Positions 35,652 to 45,598 of a DNA stretch of 64,000 bases are shown piece after piece. The DNA comes from a bacterium (lineage in GTDB: Bacteria > Bacillota > Clostridia > Lachnospirales > Lachnospiraceae). A program made the translations under genes and the position numbers. The notes beneath the pieces were generated by a model. The model was given only the letters and a program-made list of their open reading frames with translations, had not been told where the DNA came from and ran no database searches. Numbering within the stretch: position 1 is the stretch's first letter; every line of letters begins with the position of its first letter. The DNA lies in contig JAQYCU010000004.1 in the NCBI GenBank assembly GCA_028724545.1, forward strand, positions 41,436 to 105,435, given 5' to 3'.

Positions 35652-38216
35652 ATGAGTGTATTTAGTAAGATTTTTGGAACGCACAGCGAGCGTGAAGTAA
35701 AAAGAGTACTTCCAATCGTAGATAAGATTGAAGCACTTGCACCAAAATTTGAGAAAATGACAGATGAGGAACTCAAGGCAAAAACACCGGAGTTCAAGAA
35801 ACGTCTGGAGCAGGGAGAAACATTAGATGATTTATTGCCGGAGGCATATGCAACCGTCCGTGAGGCAGCAACCAGAGTATTGGGTATGCGTCATTACCAT
35901 GTACAGTTAATTGGTGGTGTTATCTTACACCAGGGACGTATCACAGAGATGCGTACCGGTGAAGGTAAAACATTAGTATCAACACTCCCGGCATATCTTA
36001 ATGCATTAGAGGGAAAAGGTGTTCATATTGTAACAGTCAATGATTACCTTGCCAAACGTGATGCTGAGTGGATGGGAAAAGTTCACGAATTTTTAGGACT
36101 TTCCGTTGGTGTTATTTTAAATTCAATGGACAATGATGAAAGAAGAGAAGCCTATAATTGCGATATCACATATGCAACCAACAACGAACTTGGTTTTGAT
36201 TACCTTCGTGATAATATGGTGGTATATAAAGAAGAATTAGTACAGCGTTCCCTTCATTATGCTATCATTGATGAGGTCGATTCCGTATTAATTGATGAGG
36301 CAAGAACACCATTGATTATTTCCGGACAAAGTGGAAAATCAACTAAATTATATGAAGCCTGCGATATTTTTGTAAAGCAGTTAACAAAAGGTACAGCAAA
36401 AGAGTTATCCAAGATGGATATTCTGATGAATGAAGAGGAAGAAGAAACAGGCGATTATGTTGTTGATGAAAAAGATAAAAATGTCAACTTAACAGAAGAA
36501 GGTGTCCGTAAGGCAGAGCGTTTCTTCCAGGTAGATAACCTGGCAGACCCGGACAATCTGGAACTGCAGCATAATATCAACCTTGCCCTTCGTGCACATT
36601 CACTGATGTTCAAAGACAAAGATTATGTCGTAAAAGATGATGAGGTTCTGATTGTTGATGAGTTTACCGGACGTATTATGCCGGGACGCCGTTTCTCAGA
36701 CGGACTGCATCAGGCAATCGAAGCAAAAGAGCATGTAAAAGTAAAGAGAGAGAGCAAGACATTAGCAACGATTACATTCCAGAATTTCTTTAACAAATAT
36801 GAAAAGAAAGCCGGTATGACAGGTACTGCCCTTACCGAAGAAAAGGAATTTCGTGAGATTTATGAAATGGACGTTGTAGAGGTACCGACAAATCTTCCGG
36901 TTGCACGTATTGATTATAATGACGTTGTATACAAAACGAAGGAAGAAAAATTTGCAGCCGTTGTGGACGATATTGTCGAGGCACATCAAAAAGGACAGCC
37001 GGTACTGGTTGGTACGATTGCCATTGATACATCGGAATATTTAAGCCAGAAATTGCAGAGAAAAGGGATTCCGCATAAAGTCCTGAATGCGAAGTTCCAT
37101 GAACTGGAAGCTGAAATCATTGCAGATGCCGGACAGAAAGGTGCCGTAACCATCGCAACGAATATGGCAGGACGTGGTACGGATATTAAACTTGGCGAAG
37201 GCGTTAAGGAACTGGGTGGTCTGAAAATCATCGGTACAGAAAGACATGAATCACGCCGTATCGACAATCAGTTGCGTGGACGTGCAGGACGTCAGGGTGA
37301 TCCGGGTGAATCCAGATTCTACATTTCGCTGGAAGACGATTTGATGCGCCTGTTCGGCTCAGAACGTCTGATGGGTCTGTTTGAGGCAATGCCGGAAGGC
37401 GAGCAGATTGAGCATAAGATGCTTTCCAGTGCCATTGAAGGTGCACAGAAGAAGATTGAAGGAAACAACTTTGGTATCCGTAAGAATTTGCTGGAATTTG
37501 ACCGCGTCAACAATGAACAGCGTGAAGTAATTTATAAAGAACGTCGTCGTGTATTAGATGGCGAGAGCATGCGCGATACCGTTTACAAGATGATTACAGA
37601 TGTTGTTGAGCGTATTGTATGTGCAACAATCAATGCAGATGCTCCGGCAGAAGAATGGGATTTAAAAGAGTTAAATAACGTATTGCTTCCGATTATCCCG
37701 ATTAAGAAAATAAAGCTGACAGAAGAGCAGATGAAACATATGCGCAGGGACGAACTGCTGCAGCAGATTAAGGAAGAAGCTGTTAAATTGTACGAAGCAA
37801 AAGAAGCAGAGTTCCCGGAGGCTGACCAGATTCGTGAAGTTGAGCGTATCATTTTATTAAAAGTAATTGACCATAAGTGGATGGACCATATTGATGATAT
37901 GGACCAGCTGCGTCAGGGAATTGGCCTGCAGGCATTCGGACAGAGGGACCCGGTAGTAGAATACAAATTTGCCGGATTTGATATGTTTGATGCAATGATA
38001 GATGCTATTTACGAAGAAACCGTAAAGGCACTGATGCATGTTCAGATTGAGCAGAAAGTTGAGCGTGAGCAGGTCGCTAAAGTAACCGGTACGAACAAGG
38101 ATGAGACGGTAGCGTCAGCACCAAAAAGAAGAGCCGGTAAAAAAATACAGCCAAATGACCCATGTCCTTGTGGAAGTGGCAAGAAATACAAAATGTGCTG
38201 TGGAAAAAGAATTTAA
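35652..38216 (+). CDS. secA: Preprotein translocase ATPase SecA
   Basis: Drives secretion through SecYEG. 854 residues, normal length. MRTGEGKT is Walker A (~residue 100), [17 protein letters not shown] is the DEAD-type motif, [13 protein letters not shown] and [10 protein letters not shown] are C-terminal helicase motifs, and the tail [17 protein letters not shown] is the zinc-binding SecB-type end. RBS TAGGAGCG. Followed 48 bases later by prfB, the usual order in Firmicutes. Confidence 0.98.
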   Translation: MSVFSKIFGTHSEREVKRVLPIVDKIEALAPKFEKMTDEELKAKTPEFKKRLEQGETLDDLLPEAYATVREAATRVLGMRHYHVQLIGGVILHQGRITEMRTGEGKTLVSTLPAYLNALEGKGVHIVTVNDYLAKRDAEWMGKVHEFLGLSVGVILNSMDNDERREAYNCDITYATNNELGFDYLRDNMVVYKEELVQRSLHYAIIDEVDSVLIDEARTPLIISGQSGKSTKLYEACDIFVKQLTKGTAKELSKMDILMNEEEEETGDYVVDEKDKNVNLTEEGVRKAERFFQVDNLADPDNLELQHNINLALRAHSLMFKDKDYVVKDDEVLIVDEFTGRIMPGRRFSDGLHQAIEAKEHVKVKRESKTLATITFQNFFNKYEKKAGMTGTALTEEKEFREIYEMDVVEVPTNLPVARIDYNDVVYKTKEEKFAAVVDDIVEAHQKGQPVLVGTIAIDTSEYLSQKLQRKGIPHKVLNAKFHELEAEIIADAGQKGAVTIATNMAGRGTDIKLGEGVKELGGLKIIGTERHESRRIDNQLRGRAGRQGDPGESRFYISLEDDLMRLFGSERLMGLFEAMPEGEQIEHKMLSSAIEGAQKKIEGNNFGIRKNLLEFDRVNNEQREVIYKERRRVLDGESMRDTVYKMITDVVERIVCATINADAPAEEWDLKELNNVLLPIIPIKKIKLTEEQMKHMRRDELLQQIKEEAVKLYEAKEAEFPEADQIREVERIILLKVIDHKWMDHIDDMDQLRQGIGLQAFGQRDPVVEYKFAGFDMFDAMIDAIYEETVKALMHVQIEQKVEREQVAKVTGTNKDETVASAPKRRAGKKIQPNDPCPCGSGKKYKMCCGKRI

Positions 38217-38264
38217 TAAAAGCAAAGCCGGTTAAGCCGGTTTTCGATAGAAAGAGGTGAGTGG

Positions 38265-39369
38265 ATGGTAGAATATGATAATCTCAAATTAGCATTATCA
38301 AATTATGAACAGCCGCTGCTTGAAATGGGGGATTCACTTTGACCTGGCTAATAAAAAAGACAGGGTAGAAGAATTAGATAAAACCATGGAAGAGCCGGGG
38401 TTCTGGGATAACCCGGAACGTTCTACATCGGTAGTACAAGAGAGTAAAAAATTAAAAACCATCATAGAGAGATATGAAGCATTATGCAGTGACCGGGAAG
38501 ATATGCTGACGCTTATCGAGATTGGTCAGGAAGAAGAGGATGCCGGTTTATTACCGGAAATAGAAGAATCTTTTCAGGCATTTGAAGAACAGTTTGAGGA
38601 ACTTCGTATCGAAACACTGTTAAGTGGTGAATATGACAAGGAAAATGCCATTCTGACATTACATGCCGGTGCAGGTGGAACAGAAAGCTGTGACTGGGCA
38701 AGTATGCTTTGCCGTATGTATCAGCGTTGGGCAGAGAAAAAAGGATTTCAGGTAGAAATGCTGGATTTTCTGGATGGTGATGAGGCAGGCTATAAGTCAG
38801 TAACATTACAAATCAATGGCATCAATGCATATGGTTATCTGAAATCAGAGCATGGCGTACACCGTCTTGTCCGTATTTCGCCATTCAATGCAGCAGGAAA
38901 ACGTCAGACTTCTTTTGTATCCTGCGACGTGATGCCGGATATACAGACGGATTTGGATGTGGAAATTAATGAAGATGATATCAGGATAGACACATACCGT
39001 TCCAGTGGAGCAGGTGGACAGCATATCAACAAAACATCTTCTGCAATACGAATCACCCATTTTCCGACAGGTATTGTGGTACAATGTCAGAATGAACGTT
39101 CGCAGCATATGAATAAAGATAAAGCTATGCAGATGTTAAAAGCAAAATTATATATGTTAAAGCAGGAAGAACAGCTTGCAAAGGCAAATGGTATTCGTGG
39201 CGAAGCAAAAGAAATTGGCTGGGGCAGCCAGATACGTTCTTATGTAATGCAGCCATATACAATGGTAAAAGACCATAGGACAAATACAGAAGTGAGTAAT
39301 GTGCAGGGTGTGCTGGATGGAAATATTGACCCGTTTATAAATGCATATCTGGCATGGATTGTCCGTTAA
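38265..39369 (+). CDS. prfB: Peptide chain release factor 2, made by +1 programmed frameshift
   Basis: RF2 ends translation at UGA and UAA. The first 25 codons (MVEYDNLKLA...MGDSL) are read from the ATG at 38265 to CTT at 38337-38339; the next codon is TGA at 38340-38342. A shift of +1 continues in the frame GAC at 38341 to the stop at 39369, giving 367 residues. The GGQ peptidyl-hydrolysis motif is in SSGAGGQHINKTSSAIR. AAGAGGTGAG precedes the true start. A plain open-frame reading from 38305 misses the N-terminus. Downstream of secA. Confidence 0.96.
38325..38343 (+). other. Programmed +1 frameshift site of prfB
   Basis: A Shine-Dalgarno-like GGGGG (38326-38330), then CTT TGA C at 38337-38343. 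In RF2 genes slow decoding of the UGA by scarce RF2 lets the ribosome slip from CUU to UUU, an autoregulatory loop. Here the purine run is a little farther from CTT than in E. coli. Confidence 0.93.
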
Positions 39370-39431
39370 GCAGAAATACCTGAAAAATATAAATAAAAAA
39401 GAAACAGTAGGGCAGAAAAAAGGAGGAAAAC

Positions 39432-40643
39432 ATGATTAAAGTAAGTGTATTAGGTTATGGTACTGTTGGTTCAGGAGTAGTAGAAATTCTCAGAGAGAAT
39501 GCAGATATTATTACCAAGAGAACCGGCGAAGAAATCGTTGTAAAGTCAGTACTTGACTTAAGAGATTTCCCGGGAGACCCGGTGCAGGATATTATTGTGC
39601 ATGATTTTGAGGAAATCAAAAATGACACAGAAGTACAGATTGTAGTCGAAACCATGGGAGGACTCCATCCGGCATATGAATTTGTAAAGGCAGCATTAGA
39701 AAGTGGAAAGAGTGTCTGCACATCAAACAAGGCACTGGTTGCTGCATACGGTCCGGAACTGCTTGAGATTGCGCAGTCGCACAATGTCAACTTCCTGTTT
39801 GAAGCCAGTGTAGGTGGTGGTATTCCAATTATCCGTCCATTAAAAATTTCTCTGGCACCGGACGAAATTCTTGAGATTTCCGGTATCTTAAACGGAACAA
39901 CTAACTATATTCTGACAGAGATGACAGATAAAGGTTCTGATTTCGATTCCGTATTAAAAGAGGCACAGGAGAAGGGATATGCAGAAAAAGACCCTACTGC
40001 TGATGTAGAAGGATATGATGCCTGCCGAAAGATTGCCATATTAACTTCTCTGGCATATGGCAAGCAGCTGGATTTTGAAGATATTTATACAGAGGGAATT
40101 ACAAAGATTACAGATAGAGATATTGCATATGCAAAAGAAATCGGAGCAAAAGTTAAGATTTTTGGCTCCAGCAAAAAATCAGGTGACAAGGTTTCAGCAA
40201 TGGTCGCACCAAAACTGATTACTTCATCCCATCCATTGTACAGCGTAGATGGCGTATTTAATGCAATTCTTGTAAAAGGAAATATGGTTGGTGATGTTAT
40301 GTTCTATGGACAGGGAGCCGGCAAACTTGCTACGGCGAGTGCTGTTGTTTCTGACATCATCGATGAAGCAAAGCATGTCAATGTCAATATGAAAACATTA
40401 TGGGACCACGAAAAACTGGCACTGATGCCATTAGATGAAGTGACATCCAAGTTCCTTGTGCGTGTGAAAGGCAATAGGGAAAGCGTTCAGGATGCAGTAG
40501 AAAAAGCCTTTGGCAAAGTAACACCTGTAGATGCCGGATTTGATGATGAGTTTGGCTTTGTAACAGAAGAAATTACAGAAGGTGCTTATGCAGGGGCTGC
40601 AAAGCAGGTTGAAGTTATCAACAAAATACGTTTTGATGCATAA
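39432..40643 (+). CDS. hom: Homoserine dehydrogenase
   Basis: Reduces aspartate semialdehyde to homoserine with NAD(P)H. 403 residues: Rossmann LGYGTVGSGVVEI at the N-terminus, TSNKALVA, FEASVGGGIPIIRPL and GILNGTTNYIL as active-site segments, YAEKDPTADVEGYDA, and a C-terminal ACT domain (~325-403) for threonine feedback. AAAAAGGAGG precedes. First gene of hom-apgM-lysC. Confidence 0.96.
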   Translation: MIKVSVLGYGTVGSGVVEILRENADIITKRTGEEIVVKSVLDLRDFPGDPVQDIIVHDFEEIKNDTEVQIVVETMGGLHPAYEFVKAALESGKSVCTSNKALVAAYGPELLEIAQSHNVNFLFEASVGGGIPIIRPLKISLAPDEILEISGILNGTTNYILTEMTDKGSDFDSVLKEAQEKGYAEKDPTADVEGYDACRKIAILTSLAYGKQLDFEDIYTEGITKITDRDIAYAKEIGAKVKIFGSSKKSGDKVSAMVAPKLITSSHPLYSVDGVFNAILVKGNMVGDVMFYGQGAGKLATASAVVSDIIDEAKHVNVNMKTLWDHEKLALMPLDEVTSKFLVRVKGNRESVQDAVEKAFGKVTPVDAGFDDEFGFVTEEITEGAYAGAAKQVEVINKIRFDA

Positions 40644-40690
40644 TCGTATTTTGCAAAAGCAGGAAAGAAAAAAAGGAAAAGAGGAAGAAT

Positions 40691-41899
40691 ATGAAGTATC
40701 TGGTTGTATTAGGTGACGGTATGGCTGATGAGCCAATCGAAGAAATCGGTGGCAAAACACCCCTTATGTATGCAAAGACTCCGGTTATGGATGCTTTAGC
40801 ACCAAAGTCAGAAATCGGTTTGGCACATACCATTCCGGAAGGAATGAAACCGGGCAGTGATACGGCAAATCTTGCCGTATTAGGATATGACCCGAAAAAA
40901 TATTACACTGGCCGTTCTCCACTGGAGGCATTAAGCATTGGTGTCCCAATGAAAGAAACAGATATTGCGATTCGCTGTAATATTGTTACCGTGTCAGATG
41001 ATGACCTGCCATATGAGGAAAAGACGATTATTGACCACAGTTCCAGTGAGATTTCGACAGAGGATGCAGCTGTCCTGATGGAAGCCATCCAGAAAGAAAT
41101 GAATGATGAAATTTATCAATACTATGTAGGAACCAGTTATCGTCATCTTACAATCTGGGACAAGGGTGAGGTTGTAGAACTGACACCACCTCATGATGTA
41201 TTAGGCAGGGTGATTGGTCAGTACCTTCCACAGGATGAAAAACTCCGTGATATGATGAAGAGAAGTTATGATATTTTAAATAATCATCCGTTAAACGTTG
41301 AACGTGCAAAGAAAGGCTTGAACAAAGCAAATTCTCTGTGGTTCTGGGGTGCAGGTACCAAACCGGTACTGGATTCTTTTGAAGGAAAGTTCCATAAAAA
41401 AGGTGCTATGATTTCGGCAGTTGATTTATTAAAAGGAATTGCTGTCGGTGCACAGATGACAAATATAGAAGTGCCGGGAGCAGACGGCACGCTGGAAACC
41501 AACTGGGAAGGGAAAGCAGACGCTGCAGTCAAAGCATTGTTAGAAGATGATTTTGACTTTGTATATATTCATATGGAAGCACCTGATGAAATGGGACATC
41601 AGGGAAGTCTGGAGCGAAAAGTCAAAGCTATCGAGTACTTGGACAGCAGAGTTCTTTCTAAAGTGGTTGAAAAAATGAAAGAGTCAGGAGAAGACTACCG
41701 GATGCTGGTTATGCCGGACCATCCGACACCAATTGCCTGCAGAACCCATACTTCCGACCCGGTACCATATATGTTATATGACAGCAGGGTTGACAAGAAG
41801 TTTAATGGTTTATACAATGAAGCAGATGCAAAAAATAGTGGTGTAGTAGTGGAACAGGGTTATACATTGATGAGTAAACTATTAGAAAGTGCACAATAG
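40691..41899 (+). CDS. apgM: ApgM-family phosphoglycerate mutase, proposed alternative homoserine kinase
   Basis: A 402-residue alkaline-phosphatase-fold protein. LGDGMADEPIEE holds the first metal-binding Asp, PGSDTANLAVLGYDP the likely nucleophile serine, and HMEAPDEMGHQG and MPDHPTP the metal-binding histidines and aspartates. The family includes archaeal-type cofactor-independent phosphoglycerate mutase. A subgroup next to threonine genes has been proposed to replace ThrB. Its place between hom and lysC favours that second role; the sequence alone cannot decide. RBS GGAAGA. Confidence 0.85.
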   Translation: MKYLVVLGDGMADEPIEEIGGKTPLMYAKTPVMDALAPKSEIGLAHTIPEGMKPGSDTANLAVLGYDPKKYYTGRSPLEALSIGVPMKETDIAIRCNIVTVSDDDLPYEEKTIIDHSSSEISTEDAAVLMEAIQKEMNDEIYQYYVGTSYRHLTIWDKGEVVELTPPHDVLGRVIGQYLPQDEKLRDMMKRSYDILNNHPLNVERAKKGLNKANSLWFWGAGTKPVLDSFEGKFHKKGAMISAVDLLKGIAVGAQMTNIEVPGADGTLETNWEGKADAAVKALLEDDFDFVYIHMEAPDEMGHQGSLERKVKAIEYLDSRVLSKVVEKMKESGEDYRMLVMPDHPTPIACRTHTSDPVPYMLYDSRVDKKFNGLYNEADAKNSGVVVEQGYTLMSKLLESAQ

Positions 41900-41921
41900 A
41901 CGGCACAGAAAGAGGTAAAAT

Positions 41922-43130
41922 ATGTTAGTAGTTAAGAAATTTGGCGGCACATCTGTTGCCAACAAGGAACGTATTTTTAATGTTGCAAAGCGATGCATAG
42001 AAGATTACAAAAAAGGAAATCAGGTTGTTGTTGTATTATCTGCTATGGGCAAGCAGACGGATGTACTTCTTGAAATGGCAAAAGACATTAATCCAAAGGC
42101 TTCCCATCGTGAGTTAGACATGCTTCTGACAACAGGTGAGCAGACTTCTGTTGCATTGATGGCAATGGCAATGGATTCGCTGGGAGTTCCGGCTGTATCT
42201 TTAAATGCATTTCAGGTAGCTATGCATACAACAGCAGATTATGGAAATGCCAGATTAAAGAAAATTGATGCACAGAGAATCAAGTTTGAACTGGATAATC
42301 GCCGTATTGTAGTAATTACAGGATTCCAGGGAATCAATCAGTATGATGATTACACCACATTAGGCCGTGGTGGCTCCGATACAACAGCAGTTGCACTGGC
42401 AGCAGCATTAAATGCCGATGCCTGCGAAATTTATACAGATGTAGATGGTGTATTTACGGCAGACCCACGTGTGGTACCGAATGCGCGTAAATTAGATGAA
42501 ATCACATATGATGAGATGCTGGAGTTAGCAAGTCTTGGTGCAGGTGTGCTTCACAACCGTTCGGTTGAGATGGCAAAGAAATATGGAGTACAGTTAGTAG
42601 TACGTTCTAGTTTAAATACAAGTGAAGGAACAGTCGTTAAGGAGGAAAGTAATATGGAGAAAATGTTAGTAAGTGGAGTTGCTACAGACAAAAATGTTGT
42701 ACAGTTTGCCGTAGAGGGACTTGAGAATAAGCCGGGGGTAGCATTTAAGTTATTCCAGCATTTAGCAAATCATAAAGTAAATGTAGATATGATTTTACAG
42801 TCAGTAGAGCATGGTGGAACACAGGACATCAGTTTTACGGTAACAGAGGATATGGCAGATGTTGCAAAAGAAACATTAGAGCGTCACGGAAATACAAGTC
42901 TGAAATGTGAAAAGATTACTGTCACAAAAGACGTTTCAAAAGTGTCTGTTGTTGGTGCAGGTATGATGACAAATCCGGGCGTTGCAGCAAAGATGTTTGA
43001 AGCACTTTATGATGCAGGTATTAATATCAGACAGATTTCTACTTCTGAAATCCGTGTTACTGTCCTGATTGACGAAAAGTATACAGATGCAGCTGCCCAG
43101 GCAGTTCATGATGCTTTTTCACTGGCTTAA
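41922..43130 (+). CDS. lysC: Aspartate kinase, with probable internal start for a beta subunit
   Basis: Phosphorylates aspartate, the first step to lysine, threonine and methionine. 402 residues: VVKKFGGTSVAN (catalytic Lys), a TTGEQTSVALMA block, TTLGRGGSDTTAVALAAAL, and two ACT domains in the C-terminal third for end-product feedback. An in-frame ATG at 42654 has a perfect AAGGAGG and would give a 158-residue ACT-only product. This is the arrangement known for Bacillus aspartokinase II alpha and beta. Third gene of hom-apgM-lysC, 22 bases after apgM. Confidence 0.97.
   Translation: MLVVKKFGGTSVANKERIFNVAKRCIEDYKKGNQVVVVLSAMGKQTDVLLEMAKDINPKASHRELDMLLTTGEQTSVALMAMAMDSLGVPAVSLNAFQVAMHTTADYGNARLKKIDAQRIKFELDNRRIVVITGFQGINQYDDYTTLGRGGSDTTAVALAAALNADACEIYTDVDGVFTADPRVVPNARKLDEITYDEMLELASLGAGVLHNRSVEMAKKYGVQLVVRSSLNTSEGTVVKEESNMEKMLVSGVATDKNVVQFAVEGLENKPGVAFKLFQHLANHKVNVDMILQSVEHGGTQDISFTVTEDMADVAKETLERHGNTSLKCEKITVTKDVSKVSVVGAGMMTNPGVAAKMFEALYDAGINIRQISTSEIRVTVLIDEKYTDAAAQAVHDAFSLA
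42639..42656 (+). promoter_or_regulatory. Internal ribosome binding site and start in lysC
   Basis: AAGGAGG (42639-42645) stands eight bases before ATG (42654-42656), which is in frame with lysC (codon 245). Such a strong site inside a gene is unlikely by chance. Confidence 0.8.
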
Positions 43131-43212
43131 CAGGCAGAAGAAGAGAGTCTGAAGTGGTTAAAATACTTTGTAAAAAGTAAGAGTTGTCGCAGAAAATCAA
43201 GATAGAACAAAT

Positions 43213-43246
43213 AAAAAAGCGACTGCTATTGCAGTTGCTTTTTTAT
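43213..43246 (+). terminator. Terminator after lysC
   Basis: AAAAAAGCGACTGC, loop TATT, GCAGTTGCTTTTTT. It could work in both directions. Confidence 0.9.
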
Positions 43247-43261
43247 GTAATTGGAGGACTT

Positions 43262-45571
43262 ATGGATATATTAAAAAAAATCACACAGGAACTTGAAATT
43301 AATTTATGGCAGGTAGAAGCCACGGTCAAGTTAATAGACGAAGGCAATACCATTCCGTTTATTGCACGTTATCGTAAGGAAGCACACGGCTCATTGAATG
43401 ATGAACAACTGCGTAACTTAAATGAGCGTCTTACCTATCTGCGTAATCTGGAAGAAAAGAAAGAGCAGGTTTTATCAAGCATTGAGGAGCAGGGTAAACT
43501 GACGGAAGAATTAAAAGAGCAGATATTACGTGCAGAAACACAGGTTGTAGTAGATGATTTATATCGTCCATACCGTCCAAAGAGAAGAACGAGAGCTACG
43601 ATTGCAAAGGAAAAAGGTCTGGAAGAACTTGCACGTTTTATTATGCAGCAGGAAGCAGGTGCAGATGCAGAGGAAGAAGCACAAAAATATATTTCGGAAG
43701 AAAAAGAAGTGGCTTCTGTTGCTGATGCCATTCAGGGAGCAAAAGATATTATTGCAGAAGAAATTTCTGACAATGCAGAATATCGCAGCTATATTCGTAA
43801 CATTACCTTTGAAGAAGGAAGAATTATATCGACAGCAAAAGACGAAAAAGCACAGTCAGTATACGAGATGTATTATGATTATCAGGAAGCTGTCAGCAAA
43901 GTGGCTTCTCACCGGGTATTGGCATTAAACCGTGGAGAAAAAGAAAAGTTTCTGAGTGTTAAGATGGAAGCACCGGAAGAGAGAATTTTGCAGTACCTGA
44001 AAAAGAAGACGGTTACGGCAGAAGGAACCCAGACAGAAACCATTCTGATGGAAGCAATCGAAGACAGTTATAAGCGTCTGATTGCTCCGGCTATCGAAAG
44101 AGAAATTAGAAATGAACTGACGGAAAAAGCAGAAGACGGTGCCATTAAGGTGTTTGGCAAAAACTTAGAACAGTTACTGATGCAGCCACCAATTGCAGGA
44201 AGAAATGTTTTAGGATGGGACCCGGCATTCCGTACCGGATGTAAACTTGCTGTAGTGGATGCAACCGGAAAAGTGCTGGATACTACGGTTGTCTATCCGA
44301 CAGCACCACAGAATAAAGTAGAAGAAACAAAACGTACCGTAAAAGCGTTGATTAAAAAATATGATATTTCCTTGATTTCCATAGGAAATGGAACGGCATC
44401 CAGAGAGTCAGAGCAGATTGTGGCAGAGATGTTAAAAGAAATTGACAAACCGGTACAGTATATTATTGTAAATGAAGCAGGCGCATCCGTTTACTCAGCC
44501 AGCAAACTGGCAACAGAAGAGTTCCCGAACTTCGACGTAGGACAGAGAAGTGCAGCTTCCATTGCAAGAAGATTACAGGACCCACTTGCCGAATTAGTTA
44601 AGATTGACCCACAGTCCATTGGTGTGGGTCAGTATCAGCATGATATGAATCAGAAAAAATTATCGGAAACATTGTCTGGTGTTGTAGAAGACTGCGTGAA
44701 TAAGGTCGGAGTTGATTTGAATACAGCGTCAGCATCCCTGTTAGAATATATTTCCGGAATTTCAAAAACCATTGCGAAAAATATCGTGGATTACCGGGAA
44801 GAAAATGGAACCTTTAAAAACAGAAAAGAACTTCTGAAAGTGCCAAAATTAGGACCAAAGGCATTTGAGCAGTGTGCAGGATTTATGCGCATTCAGGGAG
44901 GAGATAATCCGTTAGATGCAACCAGTGTTCATCCGGAAAGTTACGAAGCAGCCAACCTTCTTTTGGAAAAACTGCATCTTACAATGGAGGATGTAAAGAA
45001 AATACAGACAGAAGCAGCAAAACAGTCTGGTACGAAGAAGAAAGCAAAACCGGCAAAGAAACAGGCATTTCAGGTGAAAAATACCAACACGGCATTTGGA
45101 GCAGCCTTTGCAAAAGCATTTGGGGACAGTGGCATTTCGGTTTCTGATGAAAAAGAAAAAGCAGCAGATAAAGTGCCAAGTCTTATGAAAAAAGTGCCGG
45201 ATAAAAAGGCAATGGCAGCAGAACTGGGCATTGGCGAAATTACTTTAGTTGACATTTTAAAGGAATTGGAAAAACCGGCGCGTGACCCACGTGATGAAAT
45301 GCCAAAACCGATTCTTCGCACGGACGTGCTGGAAATGAAGGATTTAAAAGAGGGCATGATTCTGAAAGGAACCGTTAGAAACGTTATTGATTTTGGAGCA
45401 TTCGTTGATATCGGAGTACATCAGGATGGTTTAGTACACATTTCCCAGCTGTCCGACAAAAAATTTGTAAAACATCCGTTAGATGTGGTTAGTGTAGGCG
45501 ATATTGTGGATGTAAAAGTAATGAGTGTCGATTTACAGAAGCAGCGCATCCAGTTAACTATGAAGTTGTAG
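43262..45571 (+). CDS. tex: Tex-family RNA-binding protein
   Basis: A 769-residue transcription accessory factor. It has the Tex N-terminal helical region (IPFIARYRKEAHGSLNDEQL), a YqgF-like RNase H fold (LGWDPAFRTGCKLAVVD), helix-hairpin-helix motifs (ISGISKTIAKNIVDYREENG), and a C-terminal S1 domain (LKGTVRNVIDFGAFVDIGVH). Between HhH and S1 is a basic, Ala/Lys-rich insert (~580-640). GGAGG before 43262 fixes the start; the frame upstream runs through the lysC terminator. Confidence 0.95.
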   Translation: MDILKKITQELEINLWQVEATVKLIDEGNTIPFIARYRKEAHGSLNDEQLRNLNERLTYLRNLEEKKEQVLSSIEEQGKLTEELKEQILRAETQVVVDDLYRPYRPKRRTRATIAKEKGLEELARFIMQQEAGADAEEEAQKYISEEKEVASVADAIQGAKDIIAEEISDNAEYRSYIRNITFEEGRIISTAKDEKAQSVYEMYYDYQEAVSKVASHRVLALNRGEKEKFLSVKMEAPEERILQYLKKKTVTAEGTQTETILMEAIEDSYKRLIAPAIEREIRNELTEKAEDGAIKVFGKNLEQLLMQPPIAGRNVLGWDPAFRTGCKLAVVDATGKVLDTTVVYPTAPQNKVEETKRTVKALIKKYDISLISIGNGTASRESEQIVAEMLKEIDKPVQYIIVNEAGASVYSASKLATEEFPNFDVGQRSAASIARRLQDPLAELVKIDPQSIGVGQYQHDMNQKKLSETLSGVVEDCVNKVGVDLNTASASLLEYISGISKTIAKNIVDYREENGTFKNRKELLKVPKLGPKAFEQCAGFMRIQGGDNPLDATSVHPESYEAANLLLEKLHLTMEDVKKIQTEAAKQSGTKKKAKPAKKQAFQVKNTNTAFGAAFAKAFGDSGISVSDEKEKAADKVPSLMKKVPDKKAMAAELGIGEITLVDILKELEKPARDPRDEMPKPILRTDVLEMKDLKEGMILKGTVRNVIDFGAFVDIGVHQDGLVHISQLSDKKFVKHPLDVVSVGDIVDVKVMSVDLQKQRIQLTMKL

Positions 45572-45598
45572 GCCAGACAGAATAGAAAAGAGGATAAT

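Noticed and set aside
38305..39369. prfB starting at 38305
   Set aside because: It misses the N-terminus. The zero-frame part from 38265 and the CTT TGA C site show a programmed frameshift.
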